From contig JBBQAO010000003.1 in the NCBI GenBank assembly GCA_038316355.1, forward strand, positions 49,981 to 113,980: a stretch of 64,000 nucleotides of DNA, written 5' to 3'. This DNA comes from Ga0077527 sp038316355 (GTDB lineage Bacteria; Pseudomonadota; Gammaproteobacteria; Burkholderiales; SG8-41). The notes below the pieces were generated by a model. That model ran no database searches. It saw only the letters and a program-made list of their open reading frames with translations, and had not been told where the DNA came from. Positions 1-7,444 of this stretch are shown piece after piece (position 1 is the stretch's first letter; each line of letters starts with the position of its first letter). The position numbers and the translations under genes are program-made.

Positions 1-323
1 AAAATGATGCCCTTGCCTGCGCGCCGGGCGGCGTCGACCACACCCCAGTCGTCACAAGTCACCAGGCGGGCAATTTCAGCATCGCTGCCAAACCAGACCT
101 TGCACAGTTCGGTGACGCTCTTGCCGGTTTCCGCAATCACCGCGTGCAGTGTGCCCCGATAAACGGATTGATTCCGGCACAGGCCGCTCGCCAGCAGATT
201 ATCGCGACAGTGGCGGGCGTAGGTCGGCGACAAGCCATAGACCAGCCAGCCCAGCCCCGCGCCGAAAAAATGCAACCCCGCCAAAGGCATACGTGCGCAC
301 CACTGCAGTAGGGGAATCAACAT
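1..323 (-). CDS. Lipid A acyltransferase (LpxL/HtrB family), 5' part only
   Basis: This is the N-terminal 107 codons of a lysophospholipid/lipid A acyltransferase, cut by the window edge. The reading frame begins at an ATG at 323 (MLIPLLQWCARMPL...), has a hydrophobic anchor (LHFFGAGLGWLVYGL), then the family pattern with RHCRDNL, a TGKSVTELCKVW stretch and GKGII just before the edge, where the catalytic HxxxxD would follow outside the window. The enzyme transfers a secondary acyl chain to Kdo2-lipid A at the inner membrane. It diverges from metK, a common betaproteobacterial arrangement. An in-frame stop lies eight codons upstream, so the ATG is the natural start. LpxL and LpxM cannot be told apart from this part. 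Confidence 0.8.
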   Translation of the reverse strand, partial: MLIPLLQWCARMPLAGLHFFGAGLGWLVYGLSPTYARHCRDNLLASGLCRNQSVYRGTLHAVIAETGKSVTELCKVWFGSDAEIARLVTCDDWGVVDAARRAGKGII

Positions 324-344
324 CGGAATCAGGCTGGAAATCCG

Positions 345-373
345 TTAATAAATCGGGAGTTATATGCTATTCT
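345..373 (+). promoter_or_regulatory. Candidate sigma-70 promoter for metK
   Basis: TTAATA at 345-350 and an extended -10 (TGC then TATTCT, 365-373) are separated by 17 bp and lie 60 bp upstream of the metK start. A short hairpin (GCGGC/GCCGC at 375-379/386-390, T-rich loop) follows in the leader. I see no SAM or SAH riboswitch here. The call is a motif match only. Confidence 0.35.
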
Positions 374-433
374 AGCGGCCTTTTTGCCGCAGCCCCCTCT
401 TTAACTTTTAACGCGATTGCGTTCATCGAACCC

Positions 434-1600
434 ATGAGCAACTTCCTGTTTACTTCCGAGTCGGTGTCCGAAGGTCATCCCGATAAAATCGCTGACCAGA
501 TTTCCGATGCCATCCTTGATGCCATCCTCACCGAGGACAAAAACGGCCGCGTCGCCGCCGAAACACTGACCCACACCGGTCTCGTCGTGCTTGCCGGCCA
601 GGTCACCACCAATGCGCGTGTGGATTACGCCAAGGTCGCACGCAAGGCCATCAAGCAGATCGGTTACGACGACTCCGAAATCGGTTTCGACTACAAGAGC
701 TGCGCCGTGATGGTGTGTTACGACGAGCAGTCGCGCGACATCGCGCAGGGCGTCAATGAAGGCGAAGGCCTCGACCTCGACCAGGGCGCGGGCGACCAGG
801 GCCTGATGTTCGGCTTCGCTTGCGATGAAACGCCGCAACTGATGCCGATGCCGATTTATTACTCGCACCGCCTGATGGAACGTCACGCCGAGCTGCGCCG
901 CGACGGCCGCCTGCCATGGGCCCGCCCGGACGCCAAGTCGCAGGTCTCCGTGCGTTACGTCGATGGCAAACCGCATCACATCGACACCGTGGTGATCTCC
1001 ACTCAGCACCGCGAGGAAGCCACCCACAAGCAGATCGAGGAAGCGATCATCGATCTGGTGGTGAAACCAGTGCTGCCGAAGAACATGATCACCAAGGACA
1101 CCAAGTACCTGATCAATCCGACCGGCCGTTTTGTCATCGGCGGCCCGCAGGGCGACACCGGCTTGACCGGCCGCAAGATCATCGTCGACACCTACGGCGG
1201 TTACTCGCGCCATGGCGGCGGCGCGTTCTCGGGCAAGGATCCGTCGAAGGTTGATCGTTCGGCAGCCTACGCCGCGCGTTACGTCGCAAAAAATATCGTC
1301 GCTGCTGGTCTCGCCACCAAGTGCGAACTGCAGATTGCCTACGCCATCGGCGTTGCGCGTCCGGTCAGCGTGCTGGTCGATACCTTCGGCACCGGCAAAA
1401 TCAGCGACGAAAAAATCGGCGAACTGGTGGAAAAACATTTTGACCTGCGGCCGAAGGGCATCATCCAGGCGCTCGACCTGCTGCGTCCGATCTACACCAA
1501 GACGGCAGCGCACGGCCACTTCGGTCGCGACGAGCCGGAATTCACCTGGGAACACACCGATAAAGCAGCAGCACTGAAGGCGGACGCGGGCCTCAAGTAA
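434..1600 (+). CDS. metK: S-adenosylmethionine synthetase
   Basis: MetK makes SAM from methionine and ATP in the cytoplasm and feeds all methyl transfer, polyamine and radical-SAM chemistry. The 388-residue product (E. coli 384) shows GHPDK near residue 15, the GAGDQG loop, and the GGGAFSGKD phosphate-binding motif. The open frame extends upstream to 149, but homology begins at MSNFLFTSESVSEG, so ATG 434 is chosen; there is no strong Shine-Dalgarno. It heads the SAM cycle set completed by ahcY and metF further right, from which it is now separated by inserted modules. Confidence 0.98.
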   Translation: MSNFLFTSESVSEGHPDKIADQISDAILDAILTEDKNGRVAAETLTHTGLVVLAGQVTTNARVDYAKVARKAIKQIGYDDSEIGFDYKSCAVMVCYDEQSRDIAQGVNEGEGLDLDQGAGDQGLMFGFACDETPQLMPMPIYYSHRLMERHAELRRDGRLPWARPDAKSQVSVRYVDGKPHHIDTVVISTQHREEATHKQIEEAIIDLVVKPVLPKNMITKDTKYLINPTGRFVIGGPQGDTGLTGRKIIVDTYGGYSRHGGGAFSGKDPSKVDRSAAYAARYVAKNIVAAGLATKCELQIAYAIGVARPVSVLVDTFGTGKISDEKIGELVEKHFDLRPKGIIQALDLLRPIYTKTAAHGHFGRDEPEFTWEHTDKAAALKADAGLK

Positions 1601-1622
1601 TCTGTTTCAGTCTCTCACCAAT

Positions 1623-1651
1623 AAAAACGCCGGCAATGCCGGCGTTTTTTT
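1623..1651. terminator. Bidirectional intrinsic terminator after metK
   Basis: A 12-bp perfect stem (1623-1634 with 1638-1649, GC core CGCCGGC) with a 3-nt loop has an A run on one side and a T run on the other. It can end metK on the plus strand and the Fic gene on the minus strand. Confidence 0.85.
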
Positions 1652-1663
1652 ATGGGCTTTGAC

Positions 1664-2251
1664 CTAGCTTCGCACCACTGACATCAAGGGTTGATAGTCC
1701 CCGGTGTCAGCCGCACGCAAGGCTGTGAGATACCGGTCGCGCGCATCGCCCGCGGCTTCAAGATTCGCACCGCCCCAGCTGAATGCGGCAGCACCGTTTC
1801 GCCGCAACAGCACATCGGTCATCAACCGCGCGTGACGACCGTTGCCGTTCGGAAACGGACGAATCACCACCAGCCGGTGATGAAAACGCGCGGCAATCTC
1901 GTCCAGCGGAAACGTCTGGTGTTCAATCCAGTAGCGCGTGTTGTCCAGCAGCTCCCGCAACTGCACGGCAATCTGCGTCGCATCGACGCCGATGTTCTTG
2001 CCGGTGGTGCGAAATGTTCCTGCCCAGCGCCAGGTCTCGCCGAACAGGCGCCGGTGCAGTTCGCGCACGAAATCTTCGCTGAGAATGTCGCGACCGCGGG
2101 AACGCAGCGTCCACGTGCTGCCTTCCAGCACGTTCGCCTGCTCCCATTGGTTCAGTTCCGCCTGTGTGCGGATGTGCCCGGGGATCAGTCCGCGCGCCTC
2201 GTCGGGATCGAGCGGGGTCGCCCCCGGCGCATGCGCGTCGCCTACTCCCAC
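1664..2251 (-). CDS. Mobile mystery protein B, Fic-domain protein with altered active site
   Basis: The 195-residue protein has the Fic fold: an FGETWRWAGTFR segment (flap region), then the active-site loop. Fic enzymes AMPylate or otherwise modify proteins using HPFx(D/E)GNGRxxR. Here the loop reads RPFPNGNGRHAR: the catalytic His is Arg (codon CGT, one transition from CAT) and the acidic metal ligand is Asn. The C-terminal FSWGGANLEAAG...YLTALRAADTGD...PL block is typical of mobile mystery protein B. The start ATG overlaps the end of the upstream mobile mystery A gene by 10 bp, so the two are translationally linked. The family is found in mobile contexts as an A/B pair. With Arg in place of His, adenylyl transfer is doubtful. 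Confidence 0.85.
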   Translation of the reverse strand: MGVGDAHAPGATPLDPDEARGLIPGHIRTQAELNQWEQANVLEGSTWTLRSRGRDILSEDFVRELHRRLFGETWRWAGTFRTTGKNIGVDATQIAVQLRELLDNTRYWIEHQTFPLDEIAARFHHRLVVIRPFPNGNGRHARLMTDVLLRRNGAAAFSWGGANLEAAGDARDRYLTALRAADTGDYQPLMSVVRS

Positions 2252-2694
2252 AGCCTAGACCGCCGGCCGCGCAACAGTTCCTGCTTGCGCTGTTCGACCT
2301 GCAGGCGCGTGTATTGATCGTCGGCCCGCTGCTGCTCCAGCGCCATCGAATGCGCGACGGCATTCACCTCCGCCTGCGCGCGAGCTTCGGCACGTGCATA
2401 AAGCTTGTCGCGCAACGGCGCATCGGGCACCAGTGCATGCACCAGACGGCAATCGAGTGCTGCGCCGAGACGCCGCAACTGGCCGAGCGAAATCGTGCCC
2501 GCGGCTTCGCGCCGCTCGGCATCGACCCAGGACGATTGCGACACGACGGCGCGTTGCGCGGCCTGGCGCGTGGTCAGGCCAAGCGCGCTGCGAACGGCCT
2601 GCAGCCAGCCTTCAGCGGGCGGCGATTCGGCGCATTCGCGCCATGGCGCAAGCGCCTGATCGAGCTGGGCAAGACGGAGATCGCGAGTATTCAT
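2242..2694 (-). CDS. Mobile mystery protein A, XRE-like HTH protein
   Basis: A 150-residue protein with a helix-turn-helix at about residues 45-85 (GLTTRQAAQRAVVSQSSW...ISLGQLRRLGAAL), a family tryptophan-rich start (LDQALAPW) and an Ala/Arg-rich C-terminal helix. It is the usual upstream partner of mobile mystery protein B and presumably represses the pair, in the manner of an antitoxin. The frame stays open to 2751, but MNTRDLRLAQLDQAL is the expected N-terminus, so ATG 2694 is used. The start codon sits at the edge of a 53-bp palindrome that is a likely operator. Confidence 0.8.
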   Translation of the reverse strand: MNTRDLRLAQLDQALAPWRECAESPPAEGWLQAVRSALGLTTRQAAQRAVVSQSSWVDAERREAAGTISLGQLRRLGAALDCRLVHALVPDAPLRDKLYARAEARAQAEVNAVAHSMALEQQRADDQYTRLQVEQRKQELLRGRRSRLWE

Positions 2695-2746
2695 GATCGA
2701 CCATAAGCATTCAAATAACAATATTTTGAATGCTTTTGGTCGATCA
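2694..2746. promoter_or_regulatory. 53-bp double palindrome over the mobile mystery A start
   Basis: Two nested inverted repeats share one centre: inner arms AAGCATTCAAA / TTTGAATGCTT (2705-2715 and 2725-2735, 9-nt AT-rich spacer) and outer arms TGATCGACC / GGTCGATCA (2694-2702 and 2738-2746), with a 2-nt mismatch on each side between them. Twenty base pairs match in total. It covers the promoter/start region of the A gene. It is probably an operator for the HTH protein; a cruciform or integration target is possible. Confidence 0.7.
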
Positions 2747-2768
2747 AACAAGAGTGTGGACTGATATA

Positions 2769-2790
2769 TATTAATAAAAACAATAGGTTA
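2769..2790 (+). repeat. 22-bp dispersed motif, copy a
   Basis: Copy of a dispersed AT-rich motif with core AATAAAAACAAT followed by a TTA. It differs from the copy at 62259-62280 at one position out of 22. Its last three bases are the stop codon of the methylase remnant on the minus strand. Confidence 0.6.
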
Positions 2791-3023
2791 CTTAATTTCA
2801 TACCCTTTACCTCCCGCCACTGGGCGCACCCGGCCGACGGCGATCAGGGTGTCGAGAATCTGCGACAGGCGTTTTTCCACGGGCCGCGGCCCTGGAAGCG
2901 CACGGCGATGGCGTCTTCGTCGCGCGGCGCACGCGCCTCCGCCAGCGCCTGCGCCTGCGCCTGCGCCTGCGCGACGAGGCGCACCTGCTCCGGCAGTTCC
3001 TTCGGCCACGGCTGCGGCGGGCA
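2788..3023 (-). pseudogene. C-terminal remnant of a DNA methyltransferase-like gene
   Basis: On the minus strand, one frame reads PWPKELPEQVRLVAQAQ...EARAPRDEDAIAVRF...GRGPWK and then a second frame continues KRLSQILDTLIAVGRVRP...KGYEIK and stops. Adding one A to the A5 tract near the PWK/KRL joint restores a single frame. The pattern resembles the C-terminal tail found on some class I SAM-dependent DNA methyltransferases (assignment from memory, moderate). An in-frame TGA at 3024-3026 closes the frame upstream, so nothing of the catalytic domain remains. A four-fold hexamer repeat near 2946-2970 encodes a QAQAQA run. No function is expected. Confidence 0.5.
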
Positions 3024-3078
3024 TCAAGTAACCGCTCCGCTGGGCAGTATTGAACCCGACATCCTGAAAATCTGGCAA

Positions 3079-3099
3079 ATTATCGCAAAATGCGATAAT
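3079..3099. promoter_or_regulatory. higBA operator palindrome
   Basis: A perfect inverted repeat ATTATCGCA / TGCGATAAT with a 3-nt spacer ends 8 bp before the higB start. This is the position and style of an autoregulatory HigA site. Confidence 0.7.
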
Positions 3100-3107
3100 C
3101 TCCGTCG

Positions 3108-3389
3108 ATGCGCCTGATCAGCAACAAGGCCTTGCGTGAATTCGAAAATCACCATCCCGCCTCGCGGCATGCGCTACAGGGCTGGCGCCGCATCATTGAG
3201 CAGGGCCGGTTCGTCAATTTTGCCGAACTGAAACGGGCCTTTAATTCGGTCGACAAGGCTGGCGGCTATTTCGTGTTCGACATCGCTGGGAACCGCTATC
3301 GCCTTATCGCTGCGATTCATTTCAACACACAGATTCTTTATATCCGCGCGGTAATGACTCATTCAGAATACAACCACTGGAGGCCGTGA
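3108..3389 (+). CDS. higB: HigB-type mRNA interferase toxin
   Basis: A 93-residue toxin of the HigB family (RelE fold). It shows the family pattern: N-terminal helices (LREFENHHP, WRRIIEQG), LKRAFNSVDKAGGYFVFDIAGNRYRLIAAIHF and the closing IRAVMTHSEYNHW. HigB toxins cleave mRNA on the ribosome. The gene precedes its antitoxin, the order typical of higBA, and its stop overlaps the higA start. A palindromic operator lies just upstream. The pair sits between metK and the ahcY leader and has no sign of truncation. Confidence 0.9.
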   Translation: MRLISNKALREFENHHPASRHALQGWRRIIEQGRFVNFAELKRAFNSVDKAGGYFVFDIAGNRYRLIAAIHFNTQILYIRAVMTHSEYNHWRP

Positions 3390-3799
3390 TGGGCGCTCTC
3401 GACATTGATGCCGTAACCAGCCACTACACGGCGCTGGCGCGACTGGTTCCGCTCAAAGCCATTACCCGCGAACATGACTATCGCAAGGCAATCGCTGCGC
3501 TCGAAGCCCTGCTGGATGCCGGCGGTGCAAACGAGCGCCATCCGCTGGCCGGCTTGGTCGAAGCACTTGGCGAGGTGATCGAAAGTTACGAAGCACGGAC
3601 GCATCGACTGCCGGAAGCGAGTCCGCAGCAAGCGCTGAAGTTCCTGATGCAACAGCACGGGCTTAAGCAGATCGATCTTGCTGAACTTGCTCCGCAAAGC
3701 ACCGTCAGCGCCATCATTGCCGGCAAACGCGGCATCAGCAAGAAACTTGCGGCAAAACTGGCGGCACGCTTCGGGGTTTCAACCGCCGTGTTTGTTTGA
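3389..3799 (+). CDS. higA: HigA-type antitoxin with C-terminal HTH
   Basis: A 136-residue antitoxin. Residues 1-75 are helical and probably bind toxin; the C-terminal part (ALKFLMQQHGLKQIDLAELAPQSTVSAIIAGKRGISKKLAAKLAARFGV) is an XRE-type HTH that would bind the upstream palindrome. A GTG three bases earlier is possible, but GGAGG at 3379-3383 is spaced 5 nt from ATG 3389. The ATG shares one base with the higB stop, so translation is coupled. Confidence 0.9.
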   Translation: MGALDIDAVTSHYTALARLVPLKAITREHDYRKAIAALEALLDAGGANERHPLAGLVEALGEVIESYEARTHRLPEASPQQALKFLMQQHGLKQIDLAELAPQSTVSAIIAGKRGISKKLAAKLAARFGVSTAVFV

Positions 3800-3844
3800 G
3801 CAGGCATCAACCGGAGGATGTCCAGTTGCCGGTCGTGCCGCGGA

Positions 3845-3872
3845 TTTATGCAGGGCTGGTTTGGGCTATAAT
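3845..3872 (+). promoter_or_regulatory. Promoter for the ahcY riboswitch leader
   Basis: A consensus -10 (TATAAT, 3867-3872) lies 7 bp before the first base of the first SAH aptamer. A weak -35 (TTTATG, 3845-3850) is 16 bp upstream. The transcript would begin almost exactly at helix P1. Confidence 0.65.
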
Positions 3873-3879
3873 CCGCCCC

Positions 3880-3961
3880 GCTGAGGAGCGTTGCGACCGA
3901 TGGGGTTCTGAGTTTTTACCCATCATCGGCCAGGCTCAGCAAAGATTTCAACGGCGCTCGC
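3880..3961 (+). ncRNA. SAH riboswitch aptamer 1 (of two)
   Basis: This matches the SAH riboswitch consensus: P1 GCTGAG/CTCAGC (3880-3885 with 3935-3940), the GAGGAGCGTTGCGACC block, GCCAGGCTC, and the 3' AACGGCGCTCGC whose CGCTC (3955-3959) forms the pseudoknot with GAGCG (3886-3890). SAH binding in this class turns expression on. The pseudoknot 3' strand is also the left arm of the terminator that follows, so ligand binding and termination exclude each other. It leads to ahcY, which removes SAH. Confidence 0.92.
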
Positions 3962-3988
3962 ACCGGCAACGGTGCGAGCGCTTTTTTT
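3954..3988 (+). terminator. Intrinsic terminator controlled by SAH aptamer 1
   Basis: A 12-bp perfect stem GCGCTCGCACCG / CGGTGCGAGCGC (3954-3965, 3970-3981) with a GCAA loop is followed by seven T. The left arm includes the pseudoknot strand of aptamer 1 (3955-3959), so SAH-bound aptamer should block it. Confidence 0.88.
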
Positions 3989-4036
3989 CGTACTTATTTT
4001 GTAACTTATTTTCGTACCTGTTTTGTAATTTTTGGA
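3989..4036 (+). repeat. AT-rich 24-nt direct repeat between the two SAH aptamers
   Basis: Two imperfect units starting CGTAC, at 3989 and 4013, are spaced 24 nt apart and share CGTAC followed by a TTTTGTAA-type tail. The linker is far more AT-rich than its surroundings and contains no evident gene. Confidence 0.5.
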
Positions 4037-4045
4037 ATGCGTGTC

Positions 4046-4122
4046 CCCGAGGGGCGCTGCGACCGGACCGGGTCCAAACCCGCCGGCCAGGCTCGGGCGG
4101 CATGCCGGCAACGGCGCCCTCC
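4046..4122 (+). ncRNA. SAH riboswitch aptamer 2, adjacent to the ahcY ribosome binding site
   Basis: A second complete SAH aptamer: P1 CCCGAG/CTCGGG (4046-4051 with 4092-4097), GAGGGGCGCTGCGACC, GCCAGGCTCGGG and 3' CAACGGCGCCC. The pseudoknot pairs GGGCG (4052-4056) with CGCCC (4115-4119). Compared with copy 1, both P1 and the pseudoknot differ but stay fully paired, which argues that both copies are under selection. No terminator follows. CTCC at 4119-4122 can pair with the Shine-Dalgarno GGAG (4133-4136), so control at translation is plausible (inference). Confidence 0.9.
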
Positions 4123-4144
4123 CACGACATCAGGAGCTGTAAAC

Positions 4145-5548
<1,404 letters not shown>

Positions 5549-5609
5549 GTTCACCCGAGGGTTCGCGTTGCACCGTTACCGGATGCTTGGCGCAATCTCC
5601 CGTATGGTT

Positions 5610-5649
5610 CCATAATGGCTCCGCTTCCTGCAATTTGGAGCCATTATGG
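5610..5649. promoter_or_regulatory. Inverted repeat over the FitA-type antitoxin start
   Basis: Perfect 13-bp arms CCATAATGGCTCC / GGAGCCATTATGG (5610-5622, 5637-5649) flank a 14-nt loop. The right arm contains both the GGAG and the start codon of the antitoxin gene. It can serve as a ribbon-helix-helix operator, and in RNA it would hide the start site. Confidence 0.7.
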
Positions 5650-5958
5650 CTGTCAATCTTTCGACCAAGAATGTGCCGGAACCCATGGCCGCGAAATTAC
5701 GCGAGCGCGCGGAACGCAATCATCGCTCGCTGCAGGGGGGAACTCATGGCAATACTCGAGAACGCAGCGGACGACCCCAATCTGGGTCGCGCGAATGCTG
5801 CGGGCACCCGCTACGAAGCGGAGGCAGTCAGCGTCCCCGTTCGCGGGCTGCTCGACCGGTTATTGGCCATTGCCGGCGACTGCGGCATCGACACCACGAA
5901 ACGGCTCACGCGCGAACAGGCGCACGACCGCAGGCAACTGCGAAAATCCGGCGTCTAA
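5646..5958 (+). pseudogene. FitA/VapB-type antitoxin, frameshifted at a G6 tract
   Basis: The frame from ATG 5646 begins as a ribbon-helix-helix antitoxin (NLSTKNVPEPMAAKLRERAE, RNHRSLQG) and then loses sense. The homologous continuation ELMAILENAADDPN...LTREQAHDRRQLRKSGV is in the next frame, ending at 5958, two bases before the toxin. The switch is at six G residues (5735-5740); five G would give LQGELMAILENA. Either the antitoxin is broken, the tract slips, or the assembly has an extra G. The second part could also start alone at ATG 5746, just after the G tract, which looks like a ribosome binding site; that 70-aa piece would keep toxin-binding residues without the DNA-binding domain. Confidence 0.75.
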
Positions 5959-5960
5959 TC

Positions 5961-6380
5961 ATGGCGGTTTCGCACTGCCTCGATACCAACGTGCTGGTTT
6001 ACGCGTTCTCGAAGGCGCCCCGTGACGCCGTCAAAGGGCGCATCGCCCGCGATTGGATCAACCGTGAAGATTGGGGGGTGACCATGCAGGTCTTGCAGGA
6101 GTTCTACGTAAACGCCGTGCGCGTGCCGGACGCCCTGCGGCACGACGACGCACCCGCCATGATCGAAGAGATTGCGAGCAGCCGTCCGGTGGCCGCGACA
6201 GCCCTGCCGCTCATGCGCCACACGCTGCTGTTGAAGAGTCGCTACGGCATCGCGTACTGGGACGCCACCTTGGTCGCGGGCGCTCACCAGCCCGGTGCAC
6301 CCGTGCTGGTCTCCGAAGATTTGTCTCACGGGCAACTTTACGGCAGCGTGCGGGTGCTCAACCCATTCGCTGCCGCCTGA
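5961..6380 (+). CDS. PIN-domain toxin, FitB/VapC family
   Basis: A 139-residue PIN-domain ribonuclease. The acidic active site is intact: the Asp of LDTNVLVYAF, the Glu of QVLQEFYVNA, the Asp of YWDATLVAGA and the SEDLSHGQ Asp near the C-terminus. VapC-type toxins cleave structured RNA such as tRNA. ATG 5961 follows the antitoxin frame by 2 bp. An intact toxin downstream of a frameshifted antitoxin is unusual; see findings. The module lies between ahcY and metF. Confidence 0.88.
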   Translation: MAVSHCLDTNVLVYAFSKAPRDAVKGRIARDWINREDWGVTMQVLQEFYVNAVRVPDALRHDDAPAMIEEIASSRPVAATALPLMRHTLLLKSRYGIAYWDATLVAGAHQPGAPVLVSEDLSHGQLYGSVRVLNPFAAA

Positions 6381-6394
6381 CGGGTAGAATCCCC

Positions 6395-7240
6395 ATGGAA
6401 TCGCAAAAGAAGTTTCAGCGTGCCTTCAGTTTCGAATTCTTCCCGCCGAACACGCCGGAAGGCGCGGAGAAACTCGCGCAGACCGCGAAACAGCTGGCAC
6501 AGTTGAAACCGAAGTTTTTTTCGGTGACCTACGGTGCCGGCGGCTCGACGCGTGAACGCACACTACGCGCCGTGCTCGACCTGCGCGCGGCAGGTCATGC
6601 CGCGGCACCGCACATTTCCTGCGTCGGTTCGTCGCGTGATGACATTCGCGAAATCCTGCGCGAGTATCAGAACAACGGCATCCGCCATGTCGTCGCGCTG
6701 CGCGGCGATCTGCCTTCAGGCACTGCGGCTTCCGGCGAATTCCACTATGCCAATGAACTGGTGACGTTCATCCGCAGCGAATTCGGCAATCAGTTCCACA
6801 TCGAGGTCGCTGCTTATCCCGAATACCATCCGCAGGCGCGCAGTGCGCAGGACGACCTGCTGAGTTTCAAGCGCAAGGTCGAATCCGGCGCGGATTCGGC
6901 GATCACCCAGTACTTCTACAACACCGACTGTTATTTTCATTTCATCGACGAGTGCGAAGCCATGGGCCTCACCCTGCCCATCGTGCCGGGCATCATGCCG
7001 ATCGGCCGTTTTTCCCAGTTGGCAAGATTTTCAGATGCTTCGGGCGCGGAAATCCCGCGCTGGATACGTCGCAAACTCGAAGGCTACGGCGACGACACGG
7101 CCTCAATCCGCGCCTTCGGTCTGGATGTGGTGACGCAGCTCTGCGACGATCTGCTGGCGGCGGGCGCGCCCGGGCTGCACTTCTACACCATGAACCAGGC
7201 CGGGCTGACCACCACGATCTGGCAACGGCTTGGGTTATAG
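6395..7240 (+). CDS. metF: 5,10-methylenetetrahydrofolate reductase
   Basis: MetF (281 aa, usual length about 290) reduces methylene-THF to methyl-THF with FAD and NADH, supplying the methyl group for methionine. Visible motifs: FSFEFFPPNTPEG near the start, SVTYGAGGS, HVVALRGDLP, ADSAITQYFYNTD and LPIVPGIMPI, all typical of the TIM-barrel FAD enzyme. ATG 6395 is the first start consistent with homology. The last codons and the TAG stop are part of a 34-bp tandem repeat that continues downstream. Confidence 0.97.
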   Translation: MESQKKFQRAFSFEFFPPNTPEGAEKLAQTAKQLAQLKPKFFSVTYGAGGSTRERTLRAVLDLRAAGHAAAPHISCVGSSRDDIREILREYQNNGIRHVVALRGDLPSGTAASGEFHYANELVTFIRSEFGNQFHIEVAAYPEYHPQARSAQDDLLSFKRKVESGADSAITQYFYNTDCYFHFIDECEAMGLTLPIVPGIMPIGRFSQLARFSDASGAEIPRWIRRKLEGYGDDTASIRAFGLDVVTQLCDDLLAAGAPGLHFYTMNQAGLTTTIWQRLGL

Positions 7241-7372
7241 CCGCCATCCTTCCTGCAACGGCTTGGGTTATAGCCGCCATCCCATTCTGCAAACGGCTTG
7301 GTTTATTGCCGCACTCCCATCCTGCAGCGGCCCGGTTTATTGCCGCACTCCCATCCTGCAGTGGCCCGGTAA
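7222..7372 (+). repeat. 34-bp tandem repeat, about 4.5 copies, starting inside metF
   Basis: Units begin at 7222, 7255, 7289, 7324 and 7358 (33-35 bp each) with the pattern GCAACGGCTTGGGTTATAG then CCGCCATCC. The first unit is the metF 3' end including its TAG; later units drift and the fifth is partial. No spacer differs in the way a CRISPR would. Confidence 0.85.
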
Positions 7373-7444
7373 AGTCGCGCCGCACGGCGCCCGTCGTTAT
7401 ACTCCCCGTGGCGCACCGGCGCCCACCGCTGACGGGAGAACATC

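Noticed and set aside
323..433. SAM or SAH riboswitch upstream of metK
   Set aside because: None of the conserved blocks seen before ahcY (GCGACC, CCAGGCTC, ACGGCGC) are present; only a short T-loop hairpin was found.
401..1555. Long open frame antisense to metK (384 codons)
   Set aside because: It is the complement of a conserved GC-rich gene, has no recognisable domain, and its codon pattern is the mirror of metK.
7222..7372. Possible CRISPR-like or attachment-site array after metF
   Set aside because: Units are contiguous and derive from the metF coding end; no spacer, integrase or tRNA is present.
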